Below, piece by piece: positions 1-9,529 of a stretch of 42,394 nt of DNA. The notes under the pieces are model-generated. The model worked only from the letters and a program-made list of their open reading frames with translations, did no database searches and was not told the origin of the DNA. Source of the DNA: Candidatus Trichofilum aggregatum (GTDB lineage Bacteria; Chloroflexota; Anaerolineae; Promineifilales; Promineifilaceae); contig JADJUV010000177.1 in assembly GCA_016716885.1 (NCBI GenBank), positions 1-42,394 on the forward strand. The letters are read 5' to 3'. The first letter of the stretch is position 1. Each line of letters opens with the position of its first letter. The position numbers and the translations under genes were made by a program.

Positions 1-32
1 ATTCGCGGCAAAAAATCTTCCGGGTTCTATCA

Positions 33-644
33 ATGAACAAATTGACCTCAAAAAACATTGAAGCATTTGTATAACCCGTCGGCGCAAGTTGTGGTGAGGT
101 GGATGTACCGCCCATGAACTACTTGTTGATTGACGGGCGAGGTGATCCCAACACGGCGGCTGAGTACGCGGCCGCGGTGGAAGCTCTCTTCTCCGTTGCC
201 TATGCCCTCAAATTTCATCTCAAACGCACCATAGAGGTGGATTACGTGGTGATGCCTCTGGAAGGGTTGTGGTGGGCGGAAGACATGCACCAGTTTAGCG
301 TCGAGCGTAAATCTGACTGGCTCTGGACGATGATGATCCTTCAGCCGGAAGAGGCAACGGTGACGATGTTTACCCAGGTGCTGGCTGAAGTGACCAAGAA
401 GAAGAAGTTGGACGCCCTTAGCTGAGTGTTCGGCTGGAGAGCTACCACGAGGGGCCATCGGCCCAGATTATGCACCTGGGGCCGTACAGTGCGGAAGGGC
501 CAACGGTGGCCCAGATTCATGGTTTTATTGCCGACAAGGGGTATACCTTTGCGTGGTAAACATCACGAAATTTACCTGAGTGATCCGCGCAAATCGGCCC
601 CGGAGAAGATGCGTACCGTGATCCGCCAGCCGTTTCAGGCGTGA
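33..644 (+). CDS. GyrI-like small-molecule-binding domain protein (frameshifted)
   Basis: The pieces join into one protein of about 200 residues resembling stand-alone GyrI-like proteins, which bind small molecules or toxic compounds. The recognisable core is VDVPPMNYLLIDGRGDPNT near the N-terminus, then a Trp-rich middle (GLWWAEDMHQF) and a C-terminal block ending KHHEIYLSDPRKSAP. I start at the ATG at 33 because, allowing a few indels, the bases from there give the usual lead-in (Lys-rich, then LKHLYNPSA). Reading from 33 without correction meets a stop at once. Indels fall in A-runs around 40-60, near 92, around 420 and around 550. They look like homopolymer consensus errors, though decay cannot be excluded. 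The ligand is unknown. It lies upstream of the CHAT gene but is separated by a 100-bp repeat, so co-transcription is uncertain. Confidence 0.7.
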
Positions 645-746
645 AAGGATGGACACGGCGACACGGCGAAGGGGGGACGCGGCGATTTTTTCGCCCCATC
701 GCCCTCTCGCCCCGTCTCCGTGTCCCATATTTGCAGAGAGGTATTA
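645..746. repeat. Intergenic ACACGGCG-type repeat with inverted arms
   Basis: The gap starts with tandem-like GACACGGCG units (about 652-670). It also holds a short GGCGA-T-run-TCGCC hairpin (about 682-696). The far end (about 705-725) carries CCCGTCTCCGTGTCC, roughly complementary to the first units. It could fold into a long imperfect hairpin between the two genes. A purine-rich GAGAGGT at about 735-741 is the likely ribosome binding site for the ATG at 747. Confidence 0.5.
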
Positions 747-2541
747 ATGACAACATTGGCGGATGTGGAAATACGCCTATTACCCCTTGAAGAGAAGGGG
801 TATCCGGTGGAGATTGAGGTAACAACCGAAACGGGTGAACAGCAATATCCTCGTGGCTACGCGGCCGCAGACTATCCCACGCTGACCTCGGCCGCCAGTG
901 ATACGCAACAGGGCCAACGCCTGTGGCAATGGCTCCTCACCGATCCTAACCTGCTCCTGGCCTGGGCCAACCTCTCCGGCCAATACCCTCAACGACGCAT
1001 CCGCCTGCGCCTGGACGCCGCCGCGCCCGAATTGCACAGCATCCCCTGGGAACTACTGCACGATGGTACCAGTCAGTTGGCCGCCAGCACCAATACCGCT
1101 TTCTCCCGCTACCTGGCTGGCCCCTGGCGGCCGCAACCCCCCATCAATGCCAATCCCATCCGCATCCTCGTCGCCATCGCCAACCCGGATAACCTGGAGA
1201 AGTATGGTCTTCAGGCGGTAGACGCGGCGCAAGAATGGGCCTTGATGACCGCGGCCGCGAGTGATCCCCGTTTTGAATTTGTCTCCTTACCCGCGCCAGT
1301 GACCCTCGCCCGGTTGGAAACTGCGTTGCGGCAAGGCATTCACATCCTACATCTGGTGGGGCATGGGCAGTTTGCCCGTAGTGGCAAAAACGCCTTGCTT
1401 TACCTGGCCGATGACAACAACCAGGCAAAACCGGTACGGGATACCGAATTTGTGGCGATGTTGACCCGCTTTTTGGGTGGAGTAGATGCGGTGGTTGGAG
1501 CCGATTTGCGTCTGGTTTTCCTCTCTAGTTGCCAGACCGCCACCCGCAGCCCGGCTGATGCTTTCCGGGGCTTGGCTCCGCTCCTGGTGGGAACCGGCAT
1601 TGCCAGCGTGGTAGCCATGCAGGATTTGGTGCCTGTGGTGACAGCTCAGGCGTTTGCCCGCACCTTTTATGAACGATTAGCGGCTCACGGGCGGGTGGAT
1701 GCGGCCGCGAACGAAGCCCGCTCCCATATCCTCACCGCCGACCTACCCGGCGCAGCTATTCCCGTTCTCTTTAGCCGCCTGCGTGATAACCAGCTTTTGG
1801 ACCAAACCTACAAAGCCCGCTTGCCCTTTGAGCCAGAGATGGTTTACATTTCCGGCTGGACCATTTCGTATGGGGGCGGATAGTGCCCAGGCATTGCTAC
1901 CGTCGAGACACCTGCCCACGAAGTTACTTTTGCCCGCCTACCGCCTGGGCAAATATCCCGTCACCAACGAACAATATGCCGAATTCATCCGCCAGACGAC
2001 CCATCCGGTGGCCCGTGAGATGGGTTGGTTTGGCCGCAACCCCCCAAAGGAGCGACTGAACCACCCGGTTGTGGGGGTGAGTTGGTTGGATGCCCTGGCT
2101 TATTACAATGGGCCGACGGCCCAAACCGGACGAGGCTATCGCTTGCCCAGCGAAGCCGAATGGGAAAAGGCCGCCAGAGGGACTGAGGCACGGCTGTACC
2201 CGTGGGGAAATGCTTGGGCTGATGACCAATGTCACCATAGCCAGAACGCCACCGCGCCGGTTGATGCTTACCCCGACGGAGCTTCGTCCTATGGGTGTCA
2301 CGATATGCTGGGTAACTCGAGTGAATGGACGAGTACATTGTGGGGTGCAGACCCGGTTCAGGCCCATTATATTTATCCTTATCAGGTGGATGAACGTGAG
2401 AACGCGGCCGCGTCCGGTCATCGTCTCTACCGGGGTGGCTCATTCCGTGATGGGCCAGACCGTCTGCGTTGCACTGCTCGCCAATGGTATGCGCCGGATC
2501 ATCATGACAAACGGCGTGGTTTTCGCGTGGCCATGGGATAA
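747..2541 (+). CDS. CHAT caspase-like protease domain fused to SUMF1/FGE-like domain (one frameshift)
   Basis: This is a protein of about 598 residues once a one-base insertion near 1850 is removed. The sequence then runs from MVYI directly into PAGPFRMG, the standard opening of a SUMF1 domain. Residues about 130-350 form a CHAT domain, a caspase-like peptidase fold. The expected dyad is visible: His206 in LHLVGHG and Cys262 in FLSSCQT. The rest is a SUMF1 (formylglycine-generating-enzyme-like) domain with LGKYPVTNEQY, RLPSEAEWEKAARG, YPWGN, DMLGNSSEWT, YRGGSF and a final GFRVAMG. The copper-binding cysteine pair of true FGE is absent: the stretch after RGGSF reads RDGPDRLRC. The domain is therefore probably a binding or recognition fold. 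CHAT-SUMF1 combinations are known from predicted signalling and immune proteins. The start has a fair RBS. The downstream acetyltransferase begins immediately after the stop. Confidence 0.85.
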
Positions 2542-3369
2542 ATGAGTATGAACGAAGCAACTGTTGTCAACAATACACCCGATGGGCCTATGACAACCGC
2601 CCGCCTAGCCCAAGATTTGATTAACCTGGGCGTATTACCGGGTATGACCCTGATCGTACATTCCCTCGCTGAGCCGAATCGGCTGGGTCAATGGCGGACC
2701 GGTGGGTGTCATTTTAGCCCTGGAAGAGGTGCTGACCCCTTCCGGAACGCTGGTGATGCCGACTCATACCAGTGGGGTGTCTGATCCGGCCTTGTGGCAA
2801 AACCCCCCTGTTCCCGAAGTATGGTGGGAGACAATCCGGGAAACCATGCCCGCCTATGACCCGGCTTTGACGCCCACCACGGGTATGGGCGCGATCCCGG
2901 AAACGTTCCGCAAACAAGAGGGGGTGCAACGGAGTGACCATCCGCAACACTCTTTTGCCGCCTGGGGACAGCACGCGGCCGCGATCCTTCACCCTCATCC
3001 GCTGGATAATAGCCTGGGCGAGACCTGGCCCCTGGCTCGCCTTTACGAGCACGATGGCTGGATTTTGTTGTTGGGGGTGGGGCATGGCAACAACACTTCG
3101 CTCCATCTGGCTGAGTATCGGGCTGTCTGGCCCGGCAAAAAAAACGAGTGGAATGGGGCTCAGTGACCATTGACGGTCAACGACAATGGGCCACTTTCGA
3201 TAATGTCTATCTGGATGAAAGCGATTTTGAGCGCATTGGCCCGGCATTTGCTGAAGCTGGTGGTGAGGTGCAAGAAAAGGCAAGGTGGGGCTGGCTGATT
3301 GTGAACTGGTACGGGGTGCGGGCGCTGGTGGATTTCGCTGTGACCTGGATGGAACAAAACCGGACATGA
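2542..3369 (+). CDS. AAC(3)-family N-acetyltransferase (frameshifted)
   Basis: This belongs to the AAC(3)/YokD family, which moves an acetyl group from acetyl-CoA to amino groups. Some members modify aminoglycosides, while chromosomal ones often have unknown substrates. After correction the protein shows LPGMTLIVHS, then SLSRIGWVNGGPVGV, TLVMPTHTSGVSDP, SDHPQHSFAAWG, PLARLYEHDGWILLLGVGH and NTSLHLAEYRA, which are the family blocks in order. One extra C near 2664 separates the first two blocks. A second indel near 3145-3160 separates NTSLHLAE from the C-terminal part (WGWLIVNWYGVRALVDF). The start abuts the stop of the CHAT-SUMF1 gene, and the stop overlaps the next start (ATGA at 3366-3369). 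This implies a translationally coupled unit. Substrate and any resistance role cannot be read from the sequence. Confidence 0.8.
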
Positions 3370-4066
3370 AGCAACTGGTTGGGGGGGACATTCACGGCTG
3401 TTATGCGGAGTTTCAGGCGTTGCTGGATAAAGCCGGGTTAGGGAAGACGATCAGATCATCGCGTTGGGGACATCGTAGACCGGGGACCAGACCCGGTGAG
3501 TGTGGTCGAGTTTTTCCGCACCAACTCCCAGGCCGTGACCCTGGCAGGTAATCACGAGCGCAAACATGTGCGCTCTCATCAGGGAACCTTACGCCCGGCC
3601 TTGTCCCAGATAATTACCCGATGGCAGTATGAACAAGAGGGAGCGGATTATGACGGTCCGCGGGCTTTATGTCCACCTTCCCCTCTACCTGGAACGCCCG
3701 ACGCCATCCTCGTTCATGCCTACCTGGAGCCGGGCCTGCCTCGACCAGCAGCGCACCGAAGTTCTTGTTGGGCATATCAGTGGCGACCAATATCTCCAGC
3801 AGACGTATGAACGCCCCTGGTATGAGTTATACGACCGGGATAAACCGGTCATTGTGGGTCATCGTAACTACACCAATACCCTGCAACCCTTCGTTTATGA
3901 GGATCGCGTTTTCGGTCTGGACACCAGTGTCTATCATGGCTTGTCCCTGACGGGCCTCGTTTTGCCTGATTTTCGTTTTGTGACGGTGCGGGCCAGCCAA
4001 AACCACTGGCATTTTTTGCGCCTGGCCTATGAGGAAGCCATAAAAAAGACCCCTGGCCTGGAATGA
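3366..4066 (+). CDS. PPP-family metallophosphoesterase (frameshifted)
   Basis: This is a calcineurin-like phosphoesterase of the PPP branch, which holds protein Ser/Thr phosphatases and diadenosine tetraphosphatases. The metal-binding signature is present across frames: GDIHG just after the start, GDIVDRGPDP about 30 residues later, then GNHERKH. A later GHISGDQ and VGHRNYT supply the remaining His ligands, and GLDTSVYHG follows. At least three indels (around 3448, 3640-3690 and 3740) split it, so it cannot be translated as written. It overlaps the preceding acetyltransferase by four bases, and its stop lies inside the terminator hairpin, so it ends the operon. Protein phosphatase and nucleotide hydrolase are both possible. 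The link to a CHAT-SUMF1 protein would fit a signalling role, but that is inference. Confidence 0.75.
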
Positions 4067-4081
4067 GGTCAGGGGTCTTTT
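4044..4081 (+). terminator. Rho-independent terminator of the CHAT-AAC-phosphoesterase operon
   Basis: AAAAGACCCCTG (4044-4055) pairs perfectly with CAGGGGTCTTTT (4070-4081), giving a 12-bp stem with a 14-base loop. A/T ends on both sides let it work in either direction. It overlaps the stop codon of the phosphoesterase and also lies downstream-facing for the convergent gene at 4150-6036, so it may serve both. Confidence 0.85.
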
Positions 4082-4084
4082 GGT

Positions 4085-4149
4085 TTGGTGGGATGCGTGT
4101 TACGTGGTGCGTGTTGCGTCAGGATTAGTGACTGGTCACTGGTCACTGG
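4085..4149. repeat. Short tandem repeats (GTGTTGC-like and TGGTCAC)
   Basis: The gap between convergent genes holds GCGTGTTACGTGGTGCGTGTTGCG, degenerate copies of a GTGTTGC-type heptamer. It continues with ACTGGTCACTGGTCACTGGT, a TGGTCAC heptamer repeated about three times. The first unit recurs at 14884 and 17160, and in reverse at 20055 and 27440. Confidence 0.7.
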
Positions 4150-6036
4150 TTACTGCTGACTGTTCACTCTCTTCACCCACCAGGCCGCGCTTACCAGTAG
4201 AAGCAACCCGGTTAAGGCCACCCACAACCAACTCATCCCCTGAATGACTCCAACTTGCTCTAGCGTAATCGCTGTGGGGCTAAAGCCGCTATCTCCCAGC
4301 AGGAAACTTGAGAAACCAGGCGTATCCCCTGTCGCAAAGACGTAGTTGTTACTGCCTGTACCATTGGTCACGTTGGTCAGTTGCTCCCAGGAACTAGTGA
4401 ATCGGAAGGGAGTGAGGTTACTGGTTAGGATACCGTTTTGTTCGGCGGTCGTGGCCCAGAGGGTGACCGCGGCCGCGCCCTGATTGGTTGGCGTAATGTC
4501 AAAACAGCGGAAGGCATAAACCGGGGCTGCCCCACCCGCATTGGGGCAGGTCAGCCCGGAGTTGCCGCGCACAGAGACCGTGACGGCTCCCAGGTTAGCC
4601 GCTGTGCCTGTGGTATTAATATCTACGCCGCGATACCTATCCGTGCTGATGGTTAGAAACTGGACATTGGCATTGTTGACTGTGCGGGTTTGTTGGAGCG
4701 TGCCGTTGTTAGTGACAGCTACCGCCGCTGTAGGATGTTGGTATCAGGGACGATGACAGGGCCGACCCATTATTAATAACCAGGGTCGAGAAAGCGGTAG
4801 CCGAACTGCAGGAAATTGTTTGCGCCGTTGATCCGTTGAAGGTGGTTGTTTGTGTTCCAGAAGTAAACGTACCACTGTTGGCCCAGTTGCCTGCCAGAGT
4901 GATATTTTGACTGTTTGCCTGTAATTCACCCCCATTTTCGATGGTCAAGGAGCCATTTAGCGTAAGAGGGTTAGTTGCAAGTCGGGCAAAACGATTCGTA
5001 CCCCCTCCCTGATTGTTAATCGTTAAATTGGGGAGTGTCAAACCACCAGTGATAATGTCAAATCCATCTGTACTGCCTGCGGTAGTGGAGCTACCATCAC
5101 CAATAAAGAACGTACCTCCGGTAAAACTCTTGGTTCCTGCGCCACTGGCAAGATTGATGGCTTCACCACCACCGGTACCACTGTGTGGATCAACAATAGT
5201 GATCGAACCGCTACTCATGGTGACATTGGTTGTAGTGCTAATCTCCAGGATATTGGTTGTGTTTGCTACACTGCTTGACCCCTCTGGGATCAATCAGTAG
5301 TTAGCTCCGTTTAGAGTTAGTGAGGCACCTATAACAACCCGAACATTGCCATTTACCGTGATAGTGCCGCTGGTCAATGTGGTATTACTGGTGGCGGCAG
5401 TCATGATCAGTGAATCATTGCCGTTACCCATCGTGACTGTGCCACTCGTATTTATTTGTAATATACCGGAATTGGTCAGGTCGTTGTCATTGAGATTGAG
5501 ACTGGCTGTGCCGCTCATTATCAGACCACCATCTGGATCAAACCAGTGCCACTAATGGTTTGATCGCTTGCGCTATTGAAAGTAACCCGAATTTCGTCGT
5601 CAGGATCGGCAACTTGCCCGTTAAACGTTCCATTATTGAGTAAGTTGCCCCCAATATTTAGGATATGATCTGCATCAGTTGTTCCCGGCTGAATGAGACC
5701 GTCACTGCTGATTGTGACATCACCTGCGACATTAACATTACGATCGGTACCACTATTCCCGATGGTCAGTGTGCCGTTGACGGTGAGGCTGGCTAAACTA
5801 GCAGTGTTGGTGTTGACGGTGACGGTATGGCCTGTCGCAATGATGACCGTATCACCTGTTTGCGGTACAAGACCGCCACAGCCGGTCCATGTTCCGGTTG
5901 TACCCCAACTGCCAGAACCGTTTGAGGTACAGGTGGCTTCGGGGGCCGCGGCCGCGGGCTTAACCCCACTCACTGTCCATAAAAACAATGCTACAATTAA
6001 ACTCAATCCAATGCGGAAATATTGCTGGCGAAACAT
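4150..6036 (-). CDS. Secreted beta-helix-like repeat protein with C-terminal membrane anchor (frameshifted)
   Basis: The start at 6036 is supported by an AAGGAAGG ribosome binding site. A signal peptide follows: basic MFRQQYFRIG, hydrophobic LSLIVALFLWTV, and an AAAAP cleavage region. The long middle is rich in Thr, Asn, Gly and Ser, with repeating motifs such as SLTVNGTLTIGNS, LTLNGSLTIENGG and NITLAGNWANSGTF. These are typical of parallel beta-helix, adhesin-like surface proteins. The C-terminus is a single hydrophobic helix (WLWVALTGLLLLVSAAWW) followed by basic VKRVN, a membrane anchor with the bulk outside. Three breaks (around 5520, 5290 and 4735) divide the reading frame. The middle breaks lie in low-complexity sequence, so I cannot tell error from mutation. 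Its partner or substrate is unknown. Confidence 0.7.
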
Positions 6037-6246
6037 GGTATGCCTTCCTTTTTCTTTTTGCGTGGGATAAAAACAACACCCTAACAATTGCTGGACGCCA
6101 AGGATGAGGTAGGGGAGTGTAGACCAGAGATGCAATCGCTAAAGATGTTGTTGCTTTTTTGCAGATTATTCATAGGCTACACAACGTGCCTTACAATCAC
6201 GATTGAGCCAAGGTTATGATTCGGTTATAAAGAAACGAGGTCAAGC
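6037..6246. promoter_or_regulatory. Divergent intergenic region
   Basis: About 210 bases separate two divergently transcribed genes and must hold promoters for both. It is AT-richer than its surroundings and free of the short tandem repeats seen elsewhere. AACGAGG just before the ATG at 6247 is the likely RBS for the McrB-like gene. No confident -35/-10 pair or operator could be assigned. Confidence 0.4.
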
Positions 6247-8640
6247 ATGAAGCGGCAAGAGGTAGCCCTTTTGGAATTGGTTCGAGAAAGGTATCCCGGT
6301 TGGGATGATGTGTCTCAGCCTGCCTTTGCCGAAGATGAACTGGTATATAAACACGCGGCCGCGACCCAGTTTGCCGCTCTCCTCAACCAGGACGAATACC
6401 AAACCCTGCTCAACCAACAACAATTTGATGTCATCCTGAACCGTCTGGAAACGGTGAGCAAAGCCACCAACCTGCTGTGGCGGCGTCTGCCCCGGCGGGG
6501 TGATACGGCTGTTCTTTATGCCGATGGGCTGAACAAAGCGGAGTTTGCCCTGGTGGTGCGCGATTTGCTCTATGGCCCCGCCCCCGCGCCTGACCGGTTG
6601 GAAAGTTATGCCCGCTACGCGGCCGCGAACCATCTCCCGCTCTCCTGGCCTTTCCCTACCTACCTGCTGTTCCTGGCCCACCCGCAAACGGAGCTATTCG
6701 TCAAGCCGGAAGCGGTGCAATGGTGGCTAAAGTTTATGGGGGTGGGAGATAGTTGGACGAAAACGCCGGGCGCGGCCGCGTACACCGCCATTCGTTACCA
6801 CACCCATCAACTCAAACAGGCCCTCAACCTGCCCGACATGATCGCCGTGCAGAGTCTCATCTGGGTGGCCTTCCAACAGGCCAAACAGCGCACCGGTCGC
6901 CTCTCCCCCAAAGGCCAGATAGAACTGAATGTACCCCGTATTATAGAGGCTGAAACAGCTTATGAATCAGCAACAACCGCTTTAACCCTTCAAGAGACTG
7001 CTGAAATGACCTATGACATCCGATACTTCACGGCAACTACCTTTGATTTAATGACGCAGCTTGCTGAAAACCCAACAACGGCTTTTTATTTGTCGCACAA
7101 GGTAGATTTTCGGCAATGGGTGGAAGCACCTTTTCAGGCACTTCTACGTGACGTTGCTATTGGCCTGCCTGCCATGATGACGCAATATCTGGAGACTGAG
7201 AAGCGCCTGTTCGCTAAAATCCCTAAGAATGATTATGGTCAGGGTGGAGCCTGGAGTTTTTATTGGGGGGCGTTCTACCCAAAAGGGAGTAAACGAATAG
7301 ATGATGCTCAATTAAGCCTTTGGATTGATCATCGCTACTTGGAATTTGGTTTTTATATTGGTGATCGTGGTGATGAGACGCGTGAGCGATTGCTGCATAA
7401 CTGCGAAAAACATGGTTCCGTATTACAGCAATGGCTTGTGCCCCGATTGTCTGCCGAGAAATTTGTATTTGGTTCGCGAGAAACCATTACAGTGTCCCCT
7501 GATGGAGACATAACGACGAGTACAGGAATTTCAAACTGGCACGAGTGGTTCCAAAATCCCAAACAAGCCAACTTCGATGCTTCAATCATTTGGCCGAAAG
7601 ACAAACTTATGTCTTTGTCAGCCAGTGAATTGCAGCAAAAAATACGTCAAACGTATGAGATGTTGTTTCCTCTTATCTTGATAGCGATATTGGATGAACC
7701 GATGGTGCAGATTCAGTCCTATTTGGGTATCGCGGCCGCGCCGGTCACTCCCACACGCACCCTGCGCCAGACCCCCTCGATGGTGGGGGTTGGCCCGGTG
7801 CAACGGCGCAAAAGGGAGTTAAGTGAAGTCGCGGCCGCGACCGGTCTCACCTTAGAAACCTTACAAACCTGGCTGCGCGCCATTGAACGCAAAGGGCAAG
7901 CCGTCCTTTATGGCCCACCCGGAACCGGCAAAACCTACGTCGCCCGTCACCTGGCGGACTACCTGGCCCAAGATACCGGCTTCGTCACCATTCTCCAGTT
8001 TCACCCCGCCTACACCTACGAAGATTTCATCGAGGGTATCCGCCCCCAAGAAAACCCGGACGGCAAACTGGAACTCAAGATGACCCCTGGCCGCTTTATC
8101 AGCTTCTGCGAACTGGCCCGCCGCACCCCTGCCGCCACCTGTGTGCTCATCCTCGACGAAATCAACCGGGCCAACCTCTCCCGCGTCTTCGGCGAACTGA
8201 TGTACCTGTTGGAATACCGGGAAGATCGCATCTTCCTGGCGGGCAGTGGCCTGTTTAGCATTCCAGCCAACGTGCGCCTTATTGGCACCATGAACACCGC
8301 CGACCGCTCCATTGCCCTGGTGGACCACGCCCTACGCCGCCGTTTTGCCTTTCTGGAACTGGCTCCCAACTACGATTTGCTCCGCCATTATCATCAGAAA
8401 CATAACCCTGACCTGAACCTGGACGGTCTGATCCGGGTGTTGGAACGGCTTAACAGCCAGATTGACAAACATTATCAGGTAGGCGTAACGTTTTTTATGC
8501 GGCCGCACCTGTCCCAAGAACTGCGCGACATCTGGGAAATGGAGATTCTGCCCTACCTGGATGAATATTTTTTCGATCAACTGGAACGCATCGAACCGTT
8601 CCGCTGGTCACGTATTGCTAAAGAGATTGACATGGCTTAA
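6247..8640 (+). CDS. McrB-type AAA+ NTPase with large N-terminal domain
   Basis: The intact protein has 797 residues. The C-terminal third is an McrB-family AAA+ motor: Walker A GPPGTGKT at residues 556-563, ILQFHPAYTYEDFIEG, Walker B LILDEINRAN with Asp637-Glu638, and sensor region GTMNTADRS at 680-688 followed by LRRRF. McrB proteins are GTPases that power restriction of modified DNA together with the nuclease subunit McrC. The N-terminal 500 residues should provide target recognition. They are unrecognised by me, apart from an aromatic SLWIDHRYLEFGFYIG segment. Four or more GCGGCCGC palindromes in the gene encode Ala triplets. No McrC is encoded next to it. The next genes are a small coiled-coil protein and an exported protein, so this is either a solitary motor or works with an unusual partner. 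Confidence 0.85.
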   Translation: MKRQEVALLELVRERYPGWDDVSQPAFAEDELVYKHAAATQFAALLNQDEYQTLLNQQQFDVILNRLETVSKATNLLWRRLPRRGDTAVLYADGLNKAEFALVVRDLLYGPAPAPDRLESYARYAAANHLPLSWPFPTYLLFLAHPQTELFVKPEAVQWWLKFMGVGDSWTKTPGAAAYTAIRYHTHQLKQALNLPDMIAVQSLIWVAFQQAKQRTGRLSPKGQIELNVPRIIEAETAYESATTALTLQETAEMTYDIRYFTATTFDLMTQLAENPTTAFYLSHKVDFRQWVEAPFQALLRDVAIGLPAMMTQYLETEKRLFAKIPKNDYGQGGAWSFYWGAFYPKGSKRIDDAQLSLWIDHRYLEFGFYIGDRGDETRERLLHNCEKHGSVLQQWLVPRLSAEKFVFGSRETITVSPDGDITTSTGISNWHEWFQNPKQANFDASIIWPKDKLMSLSASELQQKIRQTYEMLFPLILIAILDEPMVQIQSYLGIAAAPVTPTRTLRQTPSMVGVGPVQRRKRELSEVAAATGLTLETLQTWLRAIERKGQAVLYGPPGTGKTYVARHLADYLAQDTGFVTILQFHPAYTYEDFIEGIRPQENPDGKLELKMTPGRFISFCELARRTPAATCVLILDEINRANLSRVFGELMYLLEYREDRIFLAGSGLFSIPANVRLIGTMNTADRSIALVDHALRRRFAFLELAPNYDLLRHYHQKHNPDLNLDGLIRVLERLNSQIDKHYQVGVTFFMRPHLSQELRDIWEMEILPYLDEYFFDQLERIEPFRWSRIAKEIDMA

Positions 8641-8959
8641 GCCTGCCGTTTACAATGGAGACACAACATTTTAATAACCTCAGGAACAAGGATTAAATAG
8701 CCTGTGGAACTGAGATTGGGGACTTAACCAGCTTTACCAACTCCTTGACAGATTTAGTCAGAAGACCCATCCCCCTGACCCCCTTCCCGGGGGGAAGGCC
8801 CGAAAAACCGCGCCCACAAAAATTCCCCGTCCCTGGGGGCGGGGTGAAAATAAGTGACAAGTGGCGAGTTCCTAGAGTTCCTCTGAGTTCCTAGAGTTCC
8901 ACCGAGTTCCTAAAGTCCCCACCCAAAACTCGAAACTTCACCGTTTAATAACACAAACC
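8641..8959. repeat. Non-coding repeat region (GACCCATCCCCCT element plus GAGTTCCTA repeats)
   Basis: No gene is visible. Bases about 8757-8850 contain AGAAGACCCATCCCCCT, a C/G-rich segment, CGAAAAACCGCGCC and TTCCCCGTCCCTGGGG. The same flanking motifs reappear in 26500-26880, so this is a dispersed element. From about 8868 to 8925 follow GAGTTCCTA and GAGTTCCTC units in tandem. The region directly precedes the ATG at 8960, and no clear RBS was found there. Confidence 0.6.
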
Positions 8960-9418
8960 ATGACCAACGAATCCACTCCCCCGCCCCAAGACCCGTTTGC
9001 CGGTGATGCCTGGCTGACCGAACTAGAGCGATTACGTGAAGCCGATAAAGCGGTGCAGGACGCGGCCGCGGCTCAGGCGCGTCTGGCTGAACAACAGCAA
9101 CAACAAGCCGCCCAACTCATGAAAGACAGCCATGCCCATGAACTCCTGCGCCAGGTGCAGAAAGCCTTGCTGGCGGGAAAAGGCGTTTTGCGTTTTTACA
9201 CTAATTCTGGCGGGTATGATCAGGCGGTTGCCCTGCTGTGGCAAGGCCCCATTTCTCAGGCCGAAAAGCCCGTCAAAGATGACAAAGCCGAGGGCCTTAT
9301 CCTGGTGGGTACACGAGAAGGGCAATTATGGGTGAACGAGGTGATGGTTCCCGAACCCACCACCCAGGCCCTCAAACAAGCCCTGTTACAAACCTGCCGC
9401 GAATTGGTGGGGGGGTGA
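8960..9418 (+). CDS. Small coiled-coil protein of unknown function
   Basis: I do not recognise this 152-residue protein. The N-terminus is Pro-rich (TPPPQDPFAGDAW). Residues about 22-60 are a strongly helical, Gln/Ala-rich coiled-coil segment (LREADKAVQDAAAAQARL, then a run of Gln). The C-terminal half looks like a small alpha/beta domain: KGVLRFYTNSGGYDQAV, LILVGTREGQLWVNEV and a closing helix. There is no signal peptide. It lies between the McrB-like gene and an exported-protein gene on the same strand, but more than 300 bases of repeats separate it from McrB. A cofactor role for McrB is possible but unsupported. Confidence 0.6.
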   Translation: MTNESTPPPQDPFAGDAWLTELERLREADKAVQDAAAAQARLAEQQQQQAAQLMKDSHAHELLRQVQKALLAGKGVLRFYTNSGGYDQAVALLWQGPISQAEKPVKDDKAEGLILVGTREGQLWVNEVMVPEPTTQALKQALLQTCRELVGG

Positions 9419-9510
9419 GTTTCGAGTTTCGAGTTTCGAGTTTCGAGTTCAGAGTTCAGAGTTTCGAGTTATTCAGTTGTTAATCTCTCAGTCTCTCAGT
9501 CTCTCAGTCA
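9415..9510. repeat. Heptamer GAGTTTC and octamer TCTCTCAG tandem repeats
   Basis: GAGTTTC repeats about four times from 9418, followed by GAGTTCA variants to about 9470. Then TCTCTCAG repeats three times (about 9483-9508). AAAAAGGAG at about 9514-9522 is the RBS of the next gene. The same units recur elsewhere in both orientations. Confidence 0.8.
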
Positions 9511-9529
9511 CATTAAAAAGGAGTACACC

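Noticed and set aside
1840..1880. Programmed frameshift joining CHAT and SUMF1
   Set aside because: One extra T next to a T run restores a perfect junction, and no slippery site with a downstream structure was recognised. Consensus error is simpler.
2542..3369. Acquired antibiotic-resistance gene
   Set aside because: The AAC(3) family includes many chromosomal enzymes of unknown substrate. The gene shares the host palindrome and is operon-coupled, with no mobile element nearby.
9415..9510. CRISPR array
   Set aside because: Repeat units are 7-8 bp and directly adjacent without unique spacers, and no cas genes are present in the window.
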